Positions 1-8,916 of a stretch of DNA of 64,000 nucleotides are shown piece after piece (within the stretch, counting starts at the first letter, position 1; the number at the start of each line of letters is the position of its first letter). The position numbers were made by a program, and so were the translations under genes. The notes beneath the pieces were generated by a model. The model did not search any database. It was not told the origin of the DNA and saw only the letters and a program-made list of their open reading frames with translations. This DNA comes from Erwinia sp039023475 (GTDB taxonomy: Bacteria; Pseudomonadota; Gammaproteobacteria; Enterobacterales; Enterobacteriaceae): the NCBI RefSeq assembly GCF_039023475.1, contig NZ_JBCHVB010000002.1, forward strand, positions 310,001-374,000. The letters run 5' to 3'.

Positions 1-365
1 AGCCTCGTTACACCGAGCTGCTGAATCTGGTCAATGACGAGATCCTTCAGCTTCAGGAGCAGCTGCGCCAGCAGGGCGTGAAGCATCACCTGGCGGCCGG
101 CATCGTTCTGACCGGCGGCGCGGCCCAAATCGAAGGGCTGGCGGCATGTGCCCAACGGGTGTTCCATACGCAGGTGCGTATCGGACAGCCCCTGAATATT
201 ACCGGATTAACGGATTACGCGCAGGAGCCTTACTACTCAACGGCGGTAGGCTTACTGCACTACGGAAAAGAGTCTCACCTCAGCGGTGAGGCGGACGTCG
301 AAAAAAGAGCCTCGGTGGGCAACTGGTTCAAACGAATCAACAGCTGGCTGAGAAAAGAGTTTTAA
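1..365 (+). CDS. ftsA: Cell division protein FtsA, C-terminal part
   Basis: The window opens inside this gene; the reading frame runs from base 3 to the stop at 363-365. FtsA is the actin-like protein that tethers FtsZ filaments to the inner membrane and recruits later divisome proteins. The visible part holds the end of the actin fold (ATP-binding segment VLTGGAAQIEGL) and, after a linker, the C-terminal amphipathic helix (NWFKRINSWLRKEF) that inserts in the membrane. ftsZ follows 71 bases downstream on the same strand, the standard dcw-cluster order. The start lies outside the window. Confidence 0.96.
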   Translation, partial: PRYTELLNLVNDEILQLQEQLRQQGVKHHLAAGIVLTGGAAQIEGLAACAQRVFHTQVRIGQPLNITGLTDYAQEPYYSTAVGLLHYGKESHLSGEADVEKRASVGNWFKRINSWLRKEF

Positions 366-436
366 TTTAGAGAAAAGGAGATCATGCTAGACTTTTTTAT
401 GATCTCCAGGCGACAGGCACATAACGGAGAGAAATT

Positions 437-1591
437 ATGTTTGAACCTATGGAATTAACCAATGACGCGGTGATTAAAGTCATCGGCGTCGGCGGCGGCG
501 GCGGTAACGCCGTAGAGCATATGGTGCGTGAACGTATCGAAGGCGTTGAATTCTTCGCCGTTAATACCGATGCACAGGCGCTGCGTAAGACAGCAGTCGG
601 TCAGACTATCCAGATCGGTAACGGTATCACCAAAGGTCTGGGCGCCGGCGCTAATCCGGAAGTCGGCCGTAACTCGGCGGAAGAAGATCGTGAAGCCCTG
701 CGTCAGGCGCTGGAAGGTGCGGATATGGTCTTTATCGCGGCGGGCATGGGTGGCGGTACCGGTACCGGCGCAGCGCCAGTCGTGGCTGAAGTCGCCAAAG
801 ATTTAGGGATTCTGACGGTTGCTGTGGTGACCAAGCCTTTCAATTTTGAAGGCAAAAAGCGCATGGCATTTGCCGAGCAGGGTATCGCTGAGCTTTCCAA
901 GCATGTCGATTCTCTGATCACCATTCCGAACGACAAGCTGCTGAAAGTGCTGGGTCGCGGTATCTCCCTGCTGGACGCCTTTGGCGCAGCTAACGACGTG
1001 CTGAAAGGCGCGGTGCAGGGTATTGCTGAACTGATTACCCGTCCAGGCCTGATGAACGTCGACTTTGCTGACGTGCGCACCGTAATGTCCGAAATGGGCT
1101 ACGCGATGATGGGTTCTGGCGTGGCATGTGGCGAAGACCGTGCGGAAGAGGCGGCCGAAATGGCGATTTCCAGCCCGCTGCTGGAAGATATCGATCTCTC
1201 CGGCGCGCGCGGCGTGCTGGTTAACATCACGGCTGGCTTTGACCTGCGTCTGGACGAGTTCGAAACCGTCGGTAACACCATTCGTGCATTTGCTTCCGAC
1301 AATGCGACCGTCGTTATCGGTACATCGCTGGATCCGGAAATGAACGACGAACTGCGCGTCACCGTGGTTGCGACCGGCATCGGTATGGATAAACGTCCTG
1401 AAATCACGCTGGTTACGAATAAGCAGCAGACGCAGCCAGTGATGGATCATCGCTATCAGCAGCACGGCATGGCCCCGCTGCCTCAGGAGCAGAAACCTGC
1501 GGCGAAAGTGGTCAACGATCAGGGCGCGCAAACCAACAAAGAGCCTGACTATCTGGATATTCCGGCCTTCCTGCGTAAGCAGGCGGATTAA
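437..1591 (+). CDS. ftsZ: Cell division GTPase FtsZ
   Basis: Tubulin-like GTPase that polymerises into the Z-ring at midcell. The 384-residue length is normal for enterobacteria. The G-box GGGTGTG is at about residues 105-111, and the T7-loop catalytic segment NVDFAD is at about 207-212. A variable linker follows, and then the conserved C-terminal peptide DYLDIPAFLRKQAD, which binds FtsA, ZipA and ZapD. ZapD, one of its partners, is encoded at 7316-8059. A purine-rich ribosome site (GGAGAG) precedes the ATG. Nothing unusual is seen. Confidence 0.99.
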   Translation: MFEPMELTNDAVIKVIGVGGGGGNAVEHMVRERIEGVEFFAVNTDAQALRKTAVGQTIQIGNGITKGLGAGANPEVGRNSAEEDREALRQALEGADMVFIAAGMGGGTGTGAAPVVAEVAKDLGILTVAVVTKPFNFEGKKRMAFAEQGIAELSKHVDSLITIPNDKLLKVLGRGISLLDAFGAANDVLKGAVQGIAELITRPGLMNVDFADVRTVMSEMGYAMMGSGVACGEDRAEEAAEMAISSPLLEDIDLSGARGVLVNITAGFDLRLDEFETVGNTIRAFASDNATVVIGTSLDPEMNDELRVTVVATGIGMDKRPEITLVTNKQQTQPVMDHRYQQHGMAPLPQEQKPAAKVVNDQGAQTNKEPDYLDIPAFLRKQAD

Positions 1592-1692
1592 GAATTTCCT
1601 GAGAATTGGGATTCTCCGCTCTTTGTGCTAAAATCTTCGCCCGCTGGTAAGTTATACTGGCGGTCGGATGAGTAATTTTGCGAGATAATGCG

Positions 1693-2610
1693 ATGATCAA
1701 ACAACGGACACTAAAACGTATCGTTCAGGCGACTGGCGTCGGTTTGCATACCGGCAAAAAGGTCACCCTGACGTTACGCCCTGCGCCGGCCAATACCGGG
1801 GTCATCTATCGCCGCACTGACTTGAATCCACCGGTTGACTTCCCGGCTGATGCCAAATCCGTGCGTGATACCATGCTCTGCACTTGCCTGGTTAACGAGC
1901 ATGACGTGCGTATTTCAACGGTCGAACACCTGAATGCCGCACTGGCTGGCCTTGGTATTGATAATATTGTGGTGGAAGTGAACGCGCCTGAAATTCCGAT
2001 TATGGATGGCAGCGCCGCCCCCTTTATCTATCTGCTGATGGATGCCGGAATTGAAGAGCTGAGCACAGCGAAAAAATTTGTGCGCATCAAACAGCCTGTC
2101 CGGGTTGAAGATGGCGACAAATGGGCTGAGTTCCGGCCGCATAATGGTTTTACGCTCGATTTCACCATCGACTTTAACCATCCGGCGATCGATGCCAGTT
2201 CACAGCGCTACAGCATGGACTTTTCTGCGGAAGCTTTCACCCGTCAGATCAGCCGTGCCCGTACCTTCGGCTTTATGCGCGACATTGAAGCGCTGCAGTC
2301 CCGTGGCCTCTGCCTGGGCGGCAGCTTTGACTGCGCGATCGTGGTCGATGACTATCGCGTGCTGAACGAAGATGGTCTGCGCTTTGAAGATGAGTTTGTG
2401 CGTCACAAAATGCTGGACGCTATCGGCGACCTGTTTATGTGCGGGCACAACATTATCGGCGCGTTTACCGCCTATAAGTCAGGTCATGCGCTGAACAACA
2501 AGCTGCTTCAGGCGGTACTGGCCAAGCAGGAAGCCTGGGAATGGGCAACCTTCGAAGATGAAGCTGAACTGCCGGTGACCTTCAGGGCGCCAAATCTGGT
2601 TCTGGCGTAA
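1693..2610 (+). CDS. lpxC: UDP-3-O-acyl-N-acetylglucosamine deacetylase LpxC
   Basis: Zinc amidase that catalyses the first committed step of lipid A synthesis in the cytoplasm. The start is set at the ATG at 1693, giving MIKQRTLKR and 305 residues, the family length. An in-frame TTG five codons upstream is not needed. Zinc-ligand segments are visible: STVEHLNAAL (His about 79) and FVRHKMLDAIGD (His about 238, Asp about 242). The catalytic SGHALNN segment is near 265. It lies about 100 bases after ftsZ, a gap that should hold its own promoter. The C-terminal tail ends in VLA, like the FtsH-recognised tail in E. coli. Confidence 0.98.
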   Translation: MIKQRTLKRIVQATGVGLHTGKKVTLTLRPAPANTGVIYRRTDLNPPVDFPADAKSVRDTMLCTCLVNEHDVRISTVEHLNAALAGLGIDNIVVEVNAPEIPIMDGSAAPFIYLLMDAGIEELSTAKKFVRIKQPVRVEDGDKWAEFRPHNGFTLDFTIDFNHPAIDASSQRYSMDFSAEAFTRQISRARTFGFMRDIEALQSRGLCLGGSFDCAIVVDDYRVLNEDGLRFEDEFVRHKMLDAIGDLFMCGHNIIGAFTAYKSGHALNNKLLQAVLAKQEAWEWATFEDEAELPVTFRAPNLVLA

Positions 2611-2617
2611 GCCGGAC

Positions 2618-3133
2618 CTACTTATTACGACTGGTTGAGCTGGTACTCTCTCCGGCCAGTGAGGCCAGTCGTTCTATAATTCTCTTCAGCTTTTCCGGGC
2701 TACGGCTCGCCACGCTCCGTAAGATTTCCGCACTCTGCTCGCTGAGCTGACGCCCTCCGGTTTTTTCTTCCTCTGCTGACCGATTGCTGTTTTCCTGAAC
2801 GCTTTCCGACCCTTTTGCTGCCAGCGACGGATTTATCCTGATGTCGATTGCCGTCAATGATGGTAATATTTGCGCTCGTAAAGCTGAAAGCAGGCTGGAC
2901 TGTTCGTAGCGTAAGCGCATCAGCCAGCTGGCATTAGCCGTTTCGAGCACCAGAATGCCCTGGCGAAAGTTTGCCACGCGGCACCAGGGATGAAGCTGGG
3001 CGGGGAGAACCCCCTGAACAGCACGATTCAGCTTATTCAGGGCAGCGGCCCGCTGCTGAATGGACTGCAACATGCCCTGGCCTTCAGTGGCTTCGAACAG
3101 ATTTTCAATTGATTGCGGGCGACTATCTCGCAT
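2618..3133 (-). CDS. DUF721 / DciA-like protein
   Basis: This 171-residue protein is encoded opposite to lpxC and secM, and its 5' end lies against the secM start region. Residues about 20-100 look like the DUF721 fold (segments AALNKLNRAVQGVLP, CRVANFRQGILVLETANASWLMRLRYEQ). The C-terminal third is polar and probably disordered, ending in a helix rich in Arg, Glu and Leu. In other bacteria DUF721 defines DciA, a loader of the replicative helicase DnaB. Enterobacteria use DnaC instead, so the role here is unclear. E. coli K-12 has no gene at this spot. Assignment is by pattern recognition only. Confidence 0.75.
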   Translation of the reverse strand: MRDSRPQSIENLFEATEGQGMLQSIQQRAAALNKLNRAVQGVLPAQLHPWCRVANFRQGILVLETANASWLMRLRYEQSSLLSALRAQILPSLTAIDIRINPSLAAKGSESVQENSNRSAEEEKTGGRQLSEQSAEILRSVASRSPEKLKRIIERLASLAGESTSSTSRNK

Positions 3134-3154
3134 GACGGGCTCCGGCGGAAAACA

Positions 3155-3655
3155 GTGGGTATTCTAAATCGTTGGCGACAATTTGGCAGACGTTATTTCT
3201 GGCCGCATCTCCTGTTGGGGATGGTCGCGGCGAGCCTCGGCCTGCCTCAGGCGTCAGCCTGCGATCGTACAACTTTATCAGAATCCCCGGCCAGAAGTCT
3301 CAATATCAGCAGCGGCGTGCACGGCGATCGCCTTGCGCTGCTCCAGGAGAGCCTCCGCCGTTCAAGTTTTAACGTCGATTACTGGCATCAGCATGCCATC
3401 CGTACCGTCATCCGCCACCTCTCCTTCACGCTGGCTCCGGTTAATCTTCCCGCCGCCGAGCAGGCGATGCCGCTTGCCGTGCAGAAGCTGGCGCTGCTCA
3501 ATACGCTCAATGCGTTATTAACTCATGAAGCCCGCCCGCCGGTAATTGTCCGCCAGACGGCAGCACCGCAGCGGGTGACCGATCGCCGCTACCAGACCGG
3601 CCTCTGGCTGGCGCAGGTGCAGGGCATTCGTGCCGGGCCTGTCTCTCACGCATAA
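3155..3655 (+). CDS. secM: SecM, secretion monitor with translation-arrest peptide
   Basis: SecM is an exported protein whose ribosome stalls when SecA activity is low, which unmasks the secA ribosome site. The start is set at the GTG at 3155 (VGILNRWRQFG), which matches the E. coli N-terminus; the open frame continues 14 codons further up. The signal segment is long (YFWPHLLLGMVAASLGLPQASA). The arrest motif near the C-terminus reads YQTGLWLAQVQGIRAGP. W and GIRAGP are kept, but the canonical F and I positions are Y and L. The gene ends 76 bases before secA, where the secM-secA regulatory hairpin is expected. Confidence 0.93.
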   Translation: MGILNRWRQFGRRYFWPHLLLGMVAASLGLPQASACDRTTLSESPARSLNISSGVHGDRLALLQESLRRSSFNVDYWHQHAIRTVIRHLSFTLAPVNLPAAEQAMPLAVQKLALLNTLNALLTHEARPPVIVRQTAAPQRVTDRRYQTGLWLAQVQGIRAGPVSHA

Positions 3656-3731
3656 CGTCTGTAGTTAACCCCTTACATTACACGCTGAGTGTTTCACCGC
3701 AGAGCGCGGTGGCAGAGAGAATTTATTTATT

Positions 3732-6437
3732 ATGTTAACCAAATTATTAACCAAAGTTTTTGGCAGCAGTAACGACCGTACCCTGCGCCGTATGCGCAAA
3801 GTTGTCGATCAGATTAACAAAATGGAGCCGGATTTCGAAAAGCTCTCCGATGATGAGCTGAAGGCAAAAACCGGCGAGTTCCGCGCGCGCCTGGCGAAAG
3901 GTGAAGTGCTGGAAAATCTCATTCCGGAAGCTTTTGCGACCGTGCGTGAGGCCAGCAAGCGCGTTTTCAACATGCGCCACTTTGATGTCCAGTTGCTGGG
4001 CGGCATGGTGCTGAACGATCGCTGCATTGCGGAAATGCGCACCGGTGAAGGTAAAACCCTGACCGCAACACTGCCAGCCTACCTGAACGCGCTGAGCGGG
4101 AAAGGGGTGCATGTGGTTACGGTCAACGACTACCTGGCGCAGCGTGATGCGGAAAATAACCGGGCACTGTTTGAATTCCTGGGGCTGAGCATCGGCATCA
4201 ACCTGCCTAACATGCCCGCACCGGCCAAGCGTGAAGCTTACGCGGCCGATATCACCTACGGCACCAATAATGAATACGGGTTTGATTACCTGCGCGACAA
4301 CATGGCCTTCAGCCCTGAAGATCGCGTACAGCGTAAGCTGAACTATGCGCTGGTGGATGAAGTTGACTCCATCCTGATCGATGAGGCGCGTACGCCGCTG
4401 ATCATCTCCGGCCCGGCAGAAGACAGCTCAGAACTCTACATCCGTGTGAATAAACTTATTCCTCACCTGATCCGTCAGGAAAAAGAAGATTCAGACACCT
4501 TCCAGGGTGAAGGTCACTTCTCGGTGGATGAGAAATCCCGTCAGGTACACCTGACCGAGCGGGGTCTGGTAGCGATTGAAGAACTGATGGTCAGCGAAGG
4601 CATTATGGAAGAGGGCGAGTCACTTTACTCGCCGGGTAACATCATGATGATGCACCATGTGACCGCCGCGCTGCGCGCGCACGTTCTCTTTACGCGTGAC
4701 GTTGACTACATTGTGAAAGATGGTGAAGTGATCATCGTTGATGAACACACCGGACGTACCATGCAGGGCCGCCGCTGGTCCGATGGCCTGCATCAGGCGG
4801 TGGAAGCGAAAGAAGGTGTGGAAATTCAGAACGAGAACCAGACGCTCGCCTCTATCACCTTCCAGAACTACTTCCGTCTCTATGAAAAACTGGCCGGGAT
4901 GACCGGTACTGCCGACACCGAAGCATTCGAGTTCAGCTCCATCTATAAGCTGGAAACCATCGTGGTGCCAACCAACCGTCCGATGGTGCGTAAAGATCTG
5001 CCCGATCTGGTCTACATGACCGAAAAAGAAAAAATTGATGCCATCATTGAGGATATCCGTGAGCGTACCGCTAACGGCCAGCCGGTTCTGGTGGGTACGA
5101 TTTCCATTGAGAAATCCGAAGTCGTTTCTGACGAACTGACCAAAGCGGGCATTCAGCATGCGGTACTGAACGCCAAGTTCCACGCCCGCGAGGCGGATAT
5201 CGTGGCGCAGGCGGGTCAGCCAGGCGCCGTAACCATCGCCACCAACATGGCCGGTCGTGGTACGGATATTGTGCTCGGCGGTAGCTGGCAGGCTGAAATT
5301 GCCGGGATGGAGGATCCAACGCCAGAGCAGATTGAAAAAATTAAAGCCGACTGGAAGATCCGCCATGATGCGGTGCTGGCTTCCGGCGGCCTGCATATTA
5401 TCGGTACGGAGCGCCACGAGTCCCGTCGTATTGATAATCAGCTGCGTGGCCGCTCAGGCCGTCAGGGTGACAACGGTTCATCCCGCTTCTACCTCTCAAT
5501 GGAAGATGCGCTGATGCGTATTTTTGCCTCAGATCGCGTTTCTAATATGATGCGTAAGCTGGGCATGAAGCCGGGCGAGGCGATTGAACACCCCTGGGTG
5601 ACCAAAGCTATCGCCAACGCACAGCGTAAAGTTGAGAGCCGCAACTTCGATATTCGTAAGCAGCTGCTCGAATATGATGACGTGGCTAACGATCAGCGTC
5701 GCGCTATTTACAGCCAGCGTAATGAGCTACTGGATGTGTCTGACGTGAGCGAAACGATTGCCAGCATCCGCGAGGACGTATTTAAAACGACCATCGATAC
5801 CTATATTCCACCTCAGTCGCTGGAAGAGATGTGGGATGTTGCCGGTCTGGAAGAGCGTCTGAAAAACGATTTTGACCTGGAATTGCCGATTGCACAGTGG
5901 CTGGATAAAGAGCCGGAGCTGCATGAGGAAACGCTGCGAGAACGTATTCTCACTGAGTCAAAAGAGCAGTATCAGCGCAAAGAAGAAGTGGTTGGCGTGG
6001 AAATGATGCGCAACTTCGAAAAAGGCGTCATGCTGCAAACCCTCGACTCGCTGTGGAAAGAGCATCTGGCGGCAATGGACTACCTGCGTCAGGGGATCCA
6101 CCTGCGTGGCTACGCGCAAAAAGATCCTAAGCAGGAGTACAAGCGTGAATCCTTTGCCATGTTCGCGGCCATGCTGGAATCTCTGAAGTATGAAGTGATC
6201 AGCACCCTGAGCAAAGTTCATGTTCGTATGCCGGAAGAAGTAGAAGAGATGGAAGAGCAGCGCCGTGAAGAGGCCGATCGCCTGGCGCAGCAGCAGCAGT
6301 TAAGCCATGTCGACACCGAGACCGAAGCGGCGATGGCGCTGGCTGAACAGAGCGGCGAACGTAAAGTGGGTCGTAACGATCCCTGCCCGTGCGGCTCAGG
6401 CAAAAAATATAAACAGTGTCATGGACGCCTGGCTTAA
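3732..6437 (+). CDS. secA: Preprotein translocase ATPase SecA
   Basis: Motor ATPase that pushes unfolded preproteins through SecYEG. At 901 residues it equals the E. coli length. Walker A segment MRTGEGKT is near residue 102, and the Walker B segment ALVDEVDSILIDEA is near 207. Nucleotide-binding domain 2 carries NMAGRGTDIVLGG. The C-terminal zinc motif CPCGSGKKYKQCHG binds SecB and phospholipid. Synthesis is expected to be controlled by SecM stalling just upstream. A strong terminator follows at 6458-6483. Confidence 0.99.
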   Translation: MLTKLLTKVFGSSNDRTLRRMRKVVDQINKMEPDFEKLSDDELKAKTGEFRARLAKGEVLENLIPEAFATVREASKRVFNMRHFDVQLLGGMVLNDRCIAEMRTGEGKTLTATLPAYLNALSGKGVHVVTVNDYLAQRDAENNRALFEFLGLSIGINLPNMPAPAKREAYAADITYGTNNEYGFDYLRDNMAFSPEDRVQRKLNYALVDEVDSILIDEARTPLIISGPAEDSSELYIRVNKLIPHLIRQEKEDSDTFQGEGHFSVDEKSRQVHLTERGLVAIEELMVSEGIMEEGESLYSPGNIMMMHHVTAALRAHVLFTRDVDYIVKDGEVIIVDEHTGRTMQGRRWSDGLHQAVEAKEGVEIQNENQTLASITFQNYFRLYEKLAGMTGTADTEAFEFSSIYKLETIVVPTNRPMVRKDLPDLVYMTEKEKIDAIIEDIRERTANGQPVLVGTISIEKSEVVSDELTKAGIQHAVLNAKFHAREADIVAQAGQPGAVTIATNMAGRGTDIVLGGSWQAEIAGMEDPTPEQIEKIKADWKIRHDAVLASGGLHIIGTERHESRRIDNQLRGRSGRQGDNGSSRFYLSMEDALMRIFASDRVSNMMRKLGMKPGEAIEHPWVTKAIANAQRKVESRNFDIRKQLLEYDDVANDQRRAIYSQRNELLDVSDVSETIASIREDVFKTTIDTYIPPQSLEEMWDVAGLEERLKNDFDLELPIAQWLDKEPELHEETLRERILTESKEQYQRKEEVVGVEMMRNFEKGVMLQTLDSLWKEHLAAMDYLRQGIHLRGYAQKDPKQEYKRESFAMFAAMLESLKYEVISTLSKVHVRMPEEVEEMEEQRREEADRLAQQQQLSHVDTETEAAMALAEQSGERKVGRNDPCPCGSGKKYKQCHGRLA

Positions 6438-6457
6438 TCGTCAGTCATGATACACGG

Positions 6458-6483
6458 AGGCCGACGGGAGTCGGCCTTTTTTA
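6458..6483 (+). terminator. Rho-independent terminator of secA
   Basis: A GC-rich inverted repeat (GGCCGAC / GTCGGCC, four-base loop) is followed by a run of six T. It lies 20 bases after the secA stop, before mutT. Confidence 0.9.
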
Positions 6484-6613
6484 TGCCCAGCGATCGTGCA
6501 AACTGCGAATCCTGCAAACGCGCTTCAGGGCCGTGCTTAATGCCCGCCGCTGCGCCGTAAGTGTAAAGTGGGAGCGCGCCGGGTGAGATATTTTTATTCA
6601 AAGTGAGCTGAGA

Positions 6614-7009
6614 ATGAAGCATTTACAAGTAGCCGTTGGCATCATCCGCAACAACCGACAGCAGATTTTCCTGGCCCAGCGGCCCGCCACGTCTCATATG
6701 GCAAACATGTGGGAATTTCCGGGCGGCAAAATTGAGCCAGGCGAAACGCCAGCTGAAGCGCTTAAGCGTGAACTGCGGGAAGAAACGGGGATTGAAGTCA
6801 CCGACGCGACGCCTTATGAGGTCGTCGATCATACCTACAGCGATCTGCGGGTTACGCTCCACTTCTTTATTATCGACGGCTGGAACGGTGAACCCTGGGG
6901 CCGGGAAGGGCAGCCTTCCCGCTGGGTCAGCCAGCATGAACTGGTGCCCGACGAATTCCCGCCCGCCAACGCAGAGATCGTCAGGCAGCTGAAGGCGGAG
7001 AAAAACTGA
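6614..7009 (+). CDS. mutT: 8-oxo-dGTP diphosphatase MutT
   Basis: Nudix hydrolase that clears 8-oxo-dGTP from the nucleotide pool and so prevents A:T to C:G transversions. It has 131 residues, close to the E. coli 129. The Nudix signature (G x5 E x7 RE x2 EE x G) spans about residues 38-60, with the metal-binding REETG near its end. The N-terminal strand (LQVAVGIIRN) and WEFPGGK are typical. secA-mutT order is as in E. coli, and mutT converges with yacG. Confidence 0.97.
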   Translation: MKHLQVAVGIIRNNRQQIFLAQRPATSHMANMWEFPGGKIEPGETPAEALKRELREETGIEVTDATPYEVVDHTYSDLRVTLHFFIIDGWNGEPWGREGQPSRWVSQHELVPDEFPPANAEIVRQLKAEKN

Positions 7010-7094
7010 CGCTGTCCCCGCTGAGGGGCTGTTGCCCCTGAACCTGCTCCGTCAGGCCTCGATCCGCCGAACGTACCGCGGCGGATCGCTTTTC

Positions 7095-7304
7095 TCAGTC
7101 CCGATCCGGCGGGTTCATCTCGCTCCAGTCTTCATTCTCGGCGTAATCGCCGTCGCTGGGGATGCGCTTTTCTTCCGCCGCCCATTCGCCAAGGTCAATC
7201 AGCTGGCAGCGTTTAGAACAAAATGGACGCCACGGGCTCAGTTCATCCCAGATGACCTCTTTACCGCAGGTCGGACAGTTAACTCTCGTTACATCATTAT
7301 TCAT
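7095..7304 (-). CDS. yacG: DNA gyrase inhibitor YacG (zinc protein)
   Basis: Small 69-residue zinc-binding protein reported to bind GyrB and block gyrase. The four zinc cysteines are visible at residues 10, 13, 29 and 33 (C-x2-C ... C-x3-C), followed by the conserved segment IDLGEWAAEE and an acidic tail. It is the last gene of the minus-strand group coaE-zapD-yacG, 11 bases after the zapD stop, so co-transcription is likely. Confidence 0.95.
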   Translation of the reverse strand: MNNDVTRVNCPTCGKEVIWDELSPWRPFCSKRCQLIDLGEWAAEEKRIPSDGDYAENEDWSEMNPPDRD

Positions 7305-7315
7305 CAGTAAAAACC

Positions 7316-8059
7316 TTAACAGCAGGCAAGTTCAAAATCGAGACGGGCCGGGACATCTCCCTGCTCGCTGTCCAGCGGCAGGAAACGAATGGCGAAGCGG
7401 CTTTTATGGCCGGACACCTGCGGATAAAGCGCGTCCTCAAGATCCAGCCGCAGCCGCAGGAGTTCGGCTCCTTCCGCATTATCCTGGAAGAATCCATTCA
7501 GGCTGGTCTGATTACGGAAAATGCCTGACTGGCGGATAAGATCCAGGATTAGCGTCAGCGCCTCGCGAATTGGCGAAAGCGTCGCCATCCAGTCGGCAAC
7601 CTGTGCATCGCGTACGTGCTGTTCGAGATGCAACCAGATGTGCAATGTAGGGAGATCGAAGCTACAGCAGCCGCCGGGAATGCTCAGGCGCTGGCGAACC
7701 AGCCCAATCAGACGCTCTTCACGCAGCTGCTGGCCCATGCGCGGCGCGGCCATCAGAACGACAGATCGGGTTTTCAGGCTGTCGCTTAATGTATTGACCC
7801 GCTCCATATCCACACCGGGCACTTCCGCCCAGGAACGCAGCTTTTGCTGTTGTTTTTCCAGCTCTTTGACAACTTCCGTCCGCAGTTCACCACGCTCAAA
7901 AACATCCAAAAGCTCGGCCGCATTACGAAAAAAAGCCAGCGCGCCGTGGTGATCGCTGATGTGCTGACTCTTCTCTAGCTGGTTAATCAGGAACTCAATA
8001 CGTAGCCAGGTACGCATTTTTTCATTCAGGGGATATTCAAATAAAACGGTTGTGCTCAT
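7316..8059 (-). CDS. zapD: Z-ring stabilising protein ZapD
   Basis: ZapD (YacF) crosslinks FtsZ filaments through the FtsZ C-terminal peptide. The start is set at the ATG whose first base is 8059, giving MSTTVLFEYPLNEKMRTW and 247 residues, identical to the E. coli length; the open frame extends upstream without similarity. Conserved segments include RQRLSIPGGCCSFDLPTLH and the end RLDFELACC. It lies 4 bases after coaE, so the two genes are probably translated from one message. Confidence 0.97.
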   Translation of the reverse strand: MSTTVLFEYPLNEKMRTWLRIEFLINQLEKSQHISDHHGALAFFRNAAELLDVFERGELRTEVVKELEKQQQKLRSWAEVPGVDMERVNTLSDSLKTRSVVLMAAPRMGQQLREERLIGLVRQRLSIPGGCCSFDLPTLHIWLHLEQHVRDAQVADWMATLSPIREALTLILDLIRQSGIFRNQTSLNGFFQDNAEGAELLRLRLDLEDALYPQVSGHKSRFAIRFLPLDSEQGDVPARLDFELACC

Positions 8060-8063
8060 ACGG

Positions 8064-8675
8064 TTAATCCTGGTGTTCTTCCATGGCCAGCTGCCGGTAG
8101 CGCTGGTCAAGAAGGGCAACTCGGGCGGCCACTGCATCGGGTGGCCCGCCGTTATCAATAATGTCATCTGCCACCGCCAGGCGCATTTCGCGCGTCGCCT
8201 GGGCAGCAAGAATATGTTCCGCCTGTTCGCGGGTGATGCCATCCCTTGCCATGGTGCGCGACAGCTGCGTGTCGCGATCTACGTCCACAACCAGCACCCG
8301 GTTGGCCAGATGCTGTAAATTATTTTCTACCAGAAGCGGCACGACCCACAGGCACCAGGGCGATCGGGTCATCGCCAGCTGGCGTTGGGTTTCAGCCTGG
8401 ATAAGGGGATGCAGTAACGCATTCAGCCAGCTTTTCTCTTCCGGCGCGCTAAAAATACGCTGGCGCAGCGTGGCGCGATTGAGCGTGCCGTCTGGCAGGA
8501 TAACCTCTTCACCAAATTTATGCCGGATCGCGTGCAGGGCAGGCTGACCAGGTTCAACGACCTGTCTGGCAATTACGTCGGCATCGACAAGATCGATCCC
8601 CCTCGCGGCAAATGCGTTGGCGATGGTGGTCTTACCGCTGCCAATGCCGCCGGTCAGCGCAACAGTATAGCGCAT
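8064..8675 (-). CDS. coaE: Dephospho-CoA kinase CoaE
   Basis: Catalyses the last step of coenzyme A synthesis, phosphorylating the ribose 3'-OH of dephospho-CoA. The P-loop GGIGSGKTT is at about residues 9-17. An ATG three codons upstream (8684) directly abuts the GGGGAG ribosome site, so the ATG at 8675 (MRYTVALTGG), which has proper spacing and matches E. coli, is the preferred start. Other family segments are DADVIARQVVEPG and the lid-region WVVPLLVEN. It is the first gene of coaE-zapD-yacG and is divergent from guaC. Confidence 0.96.
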   Translation of the reverse strand: MRYTVALTGGIGSGKTTIANAFAARGIDLVDADVIARQVVEPGQPALHAIRHKFGEEVILPDGTLNRATLRQRIFSAPEEKSWLNALLHPLIQAETQRQLAMTRSPWCLWVVPLLVENNLQHLANRVLVVDVDRDTQLSRTMARDGITREQAEHILAAQATREMRLAVADDIIDNGGPPDAVAARVALLDQRYRQLAMEEHQD

Positions 8676-8916
8676 CAGTTTCATCTCCCCGGCTCATGAG
8701 TGGATACAGCTCGTGACGTGCCGGGATTAAACAGCGGCTACAGAAAAATTGAGGCCCGGATCACATGATGAGTTTTTGGTTATATTTAGGGGATTGTAGC
8801 GTAAATAATCTTGAATTCGCAGTCTTGTCGCGCCGTTTTTAGTGCGTATGATAGCTTCACTGGAGCTGGCAGCAGCACCCAATCATTCGATTGCGCCACC
8901 AACCAGGAAATTCGTC

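Noticed and set aside
4620..5417. 265-residue frame opposite secA and many similar antisense frames (for example opposite lpd, aceE, recJ)
   Set aside because: They are shadows of strongly coding genes with no family similarity and no ribosome sites.
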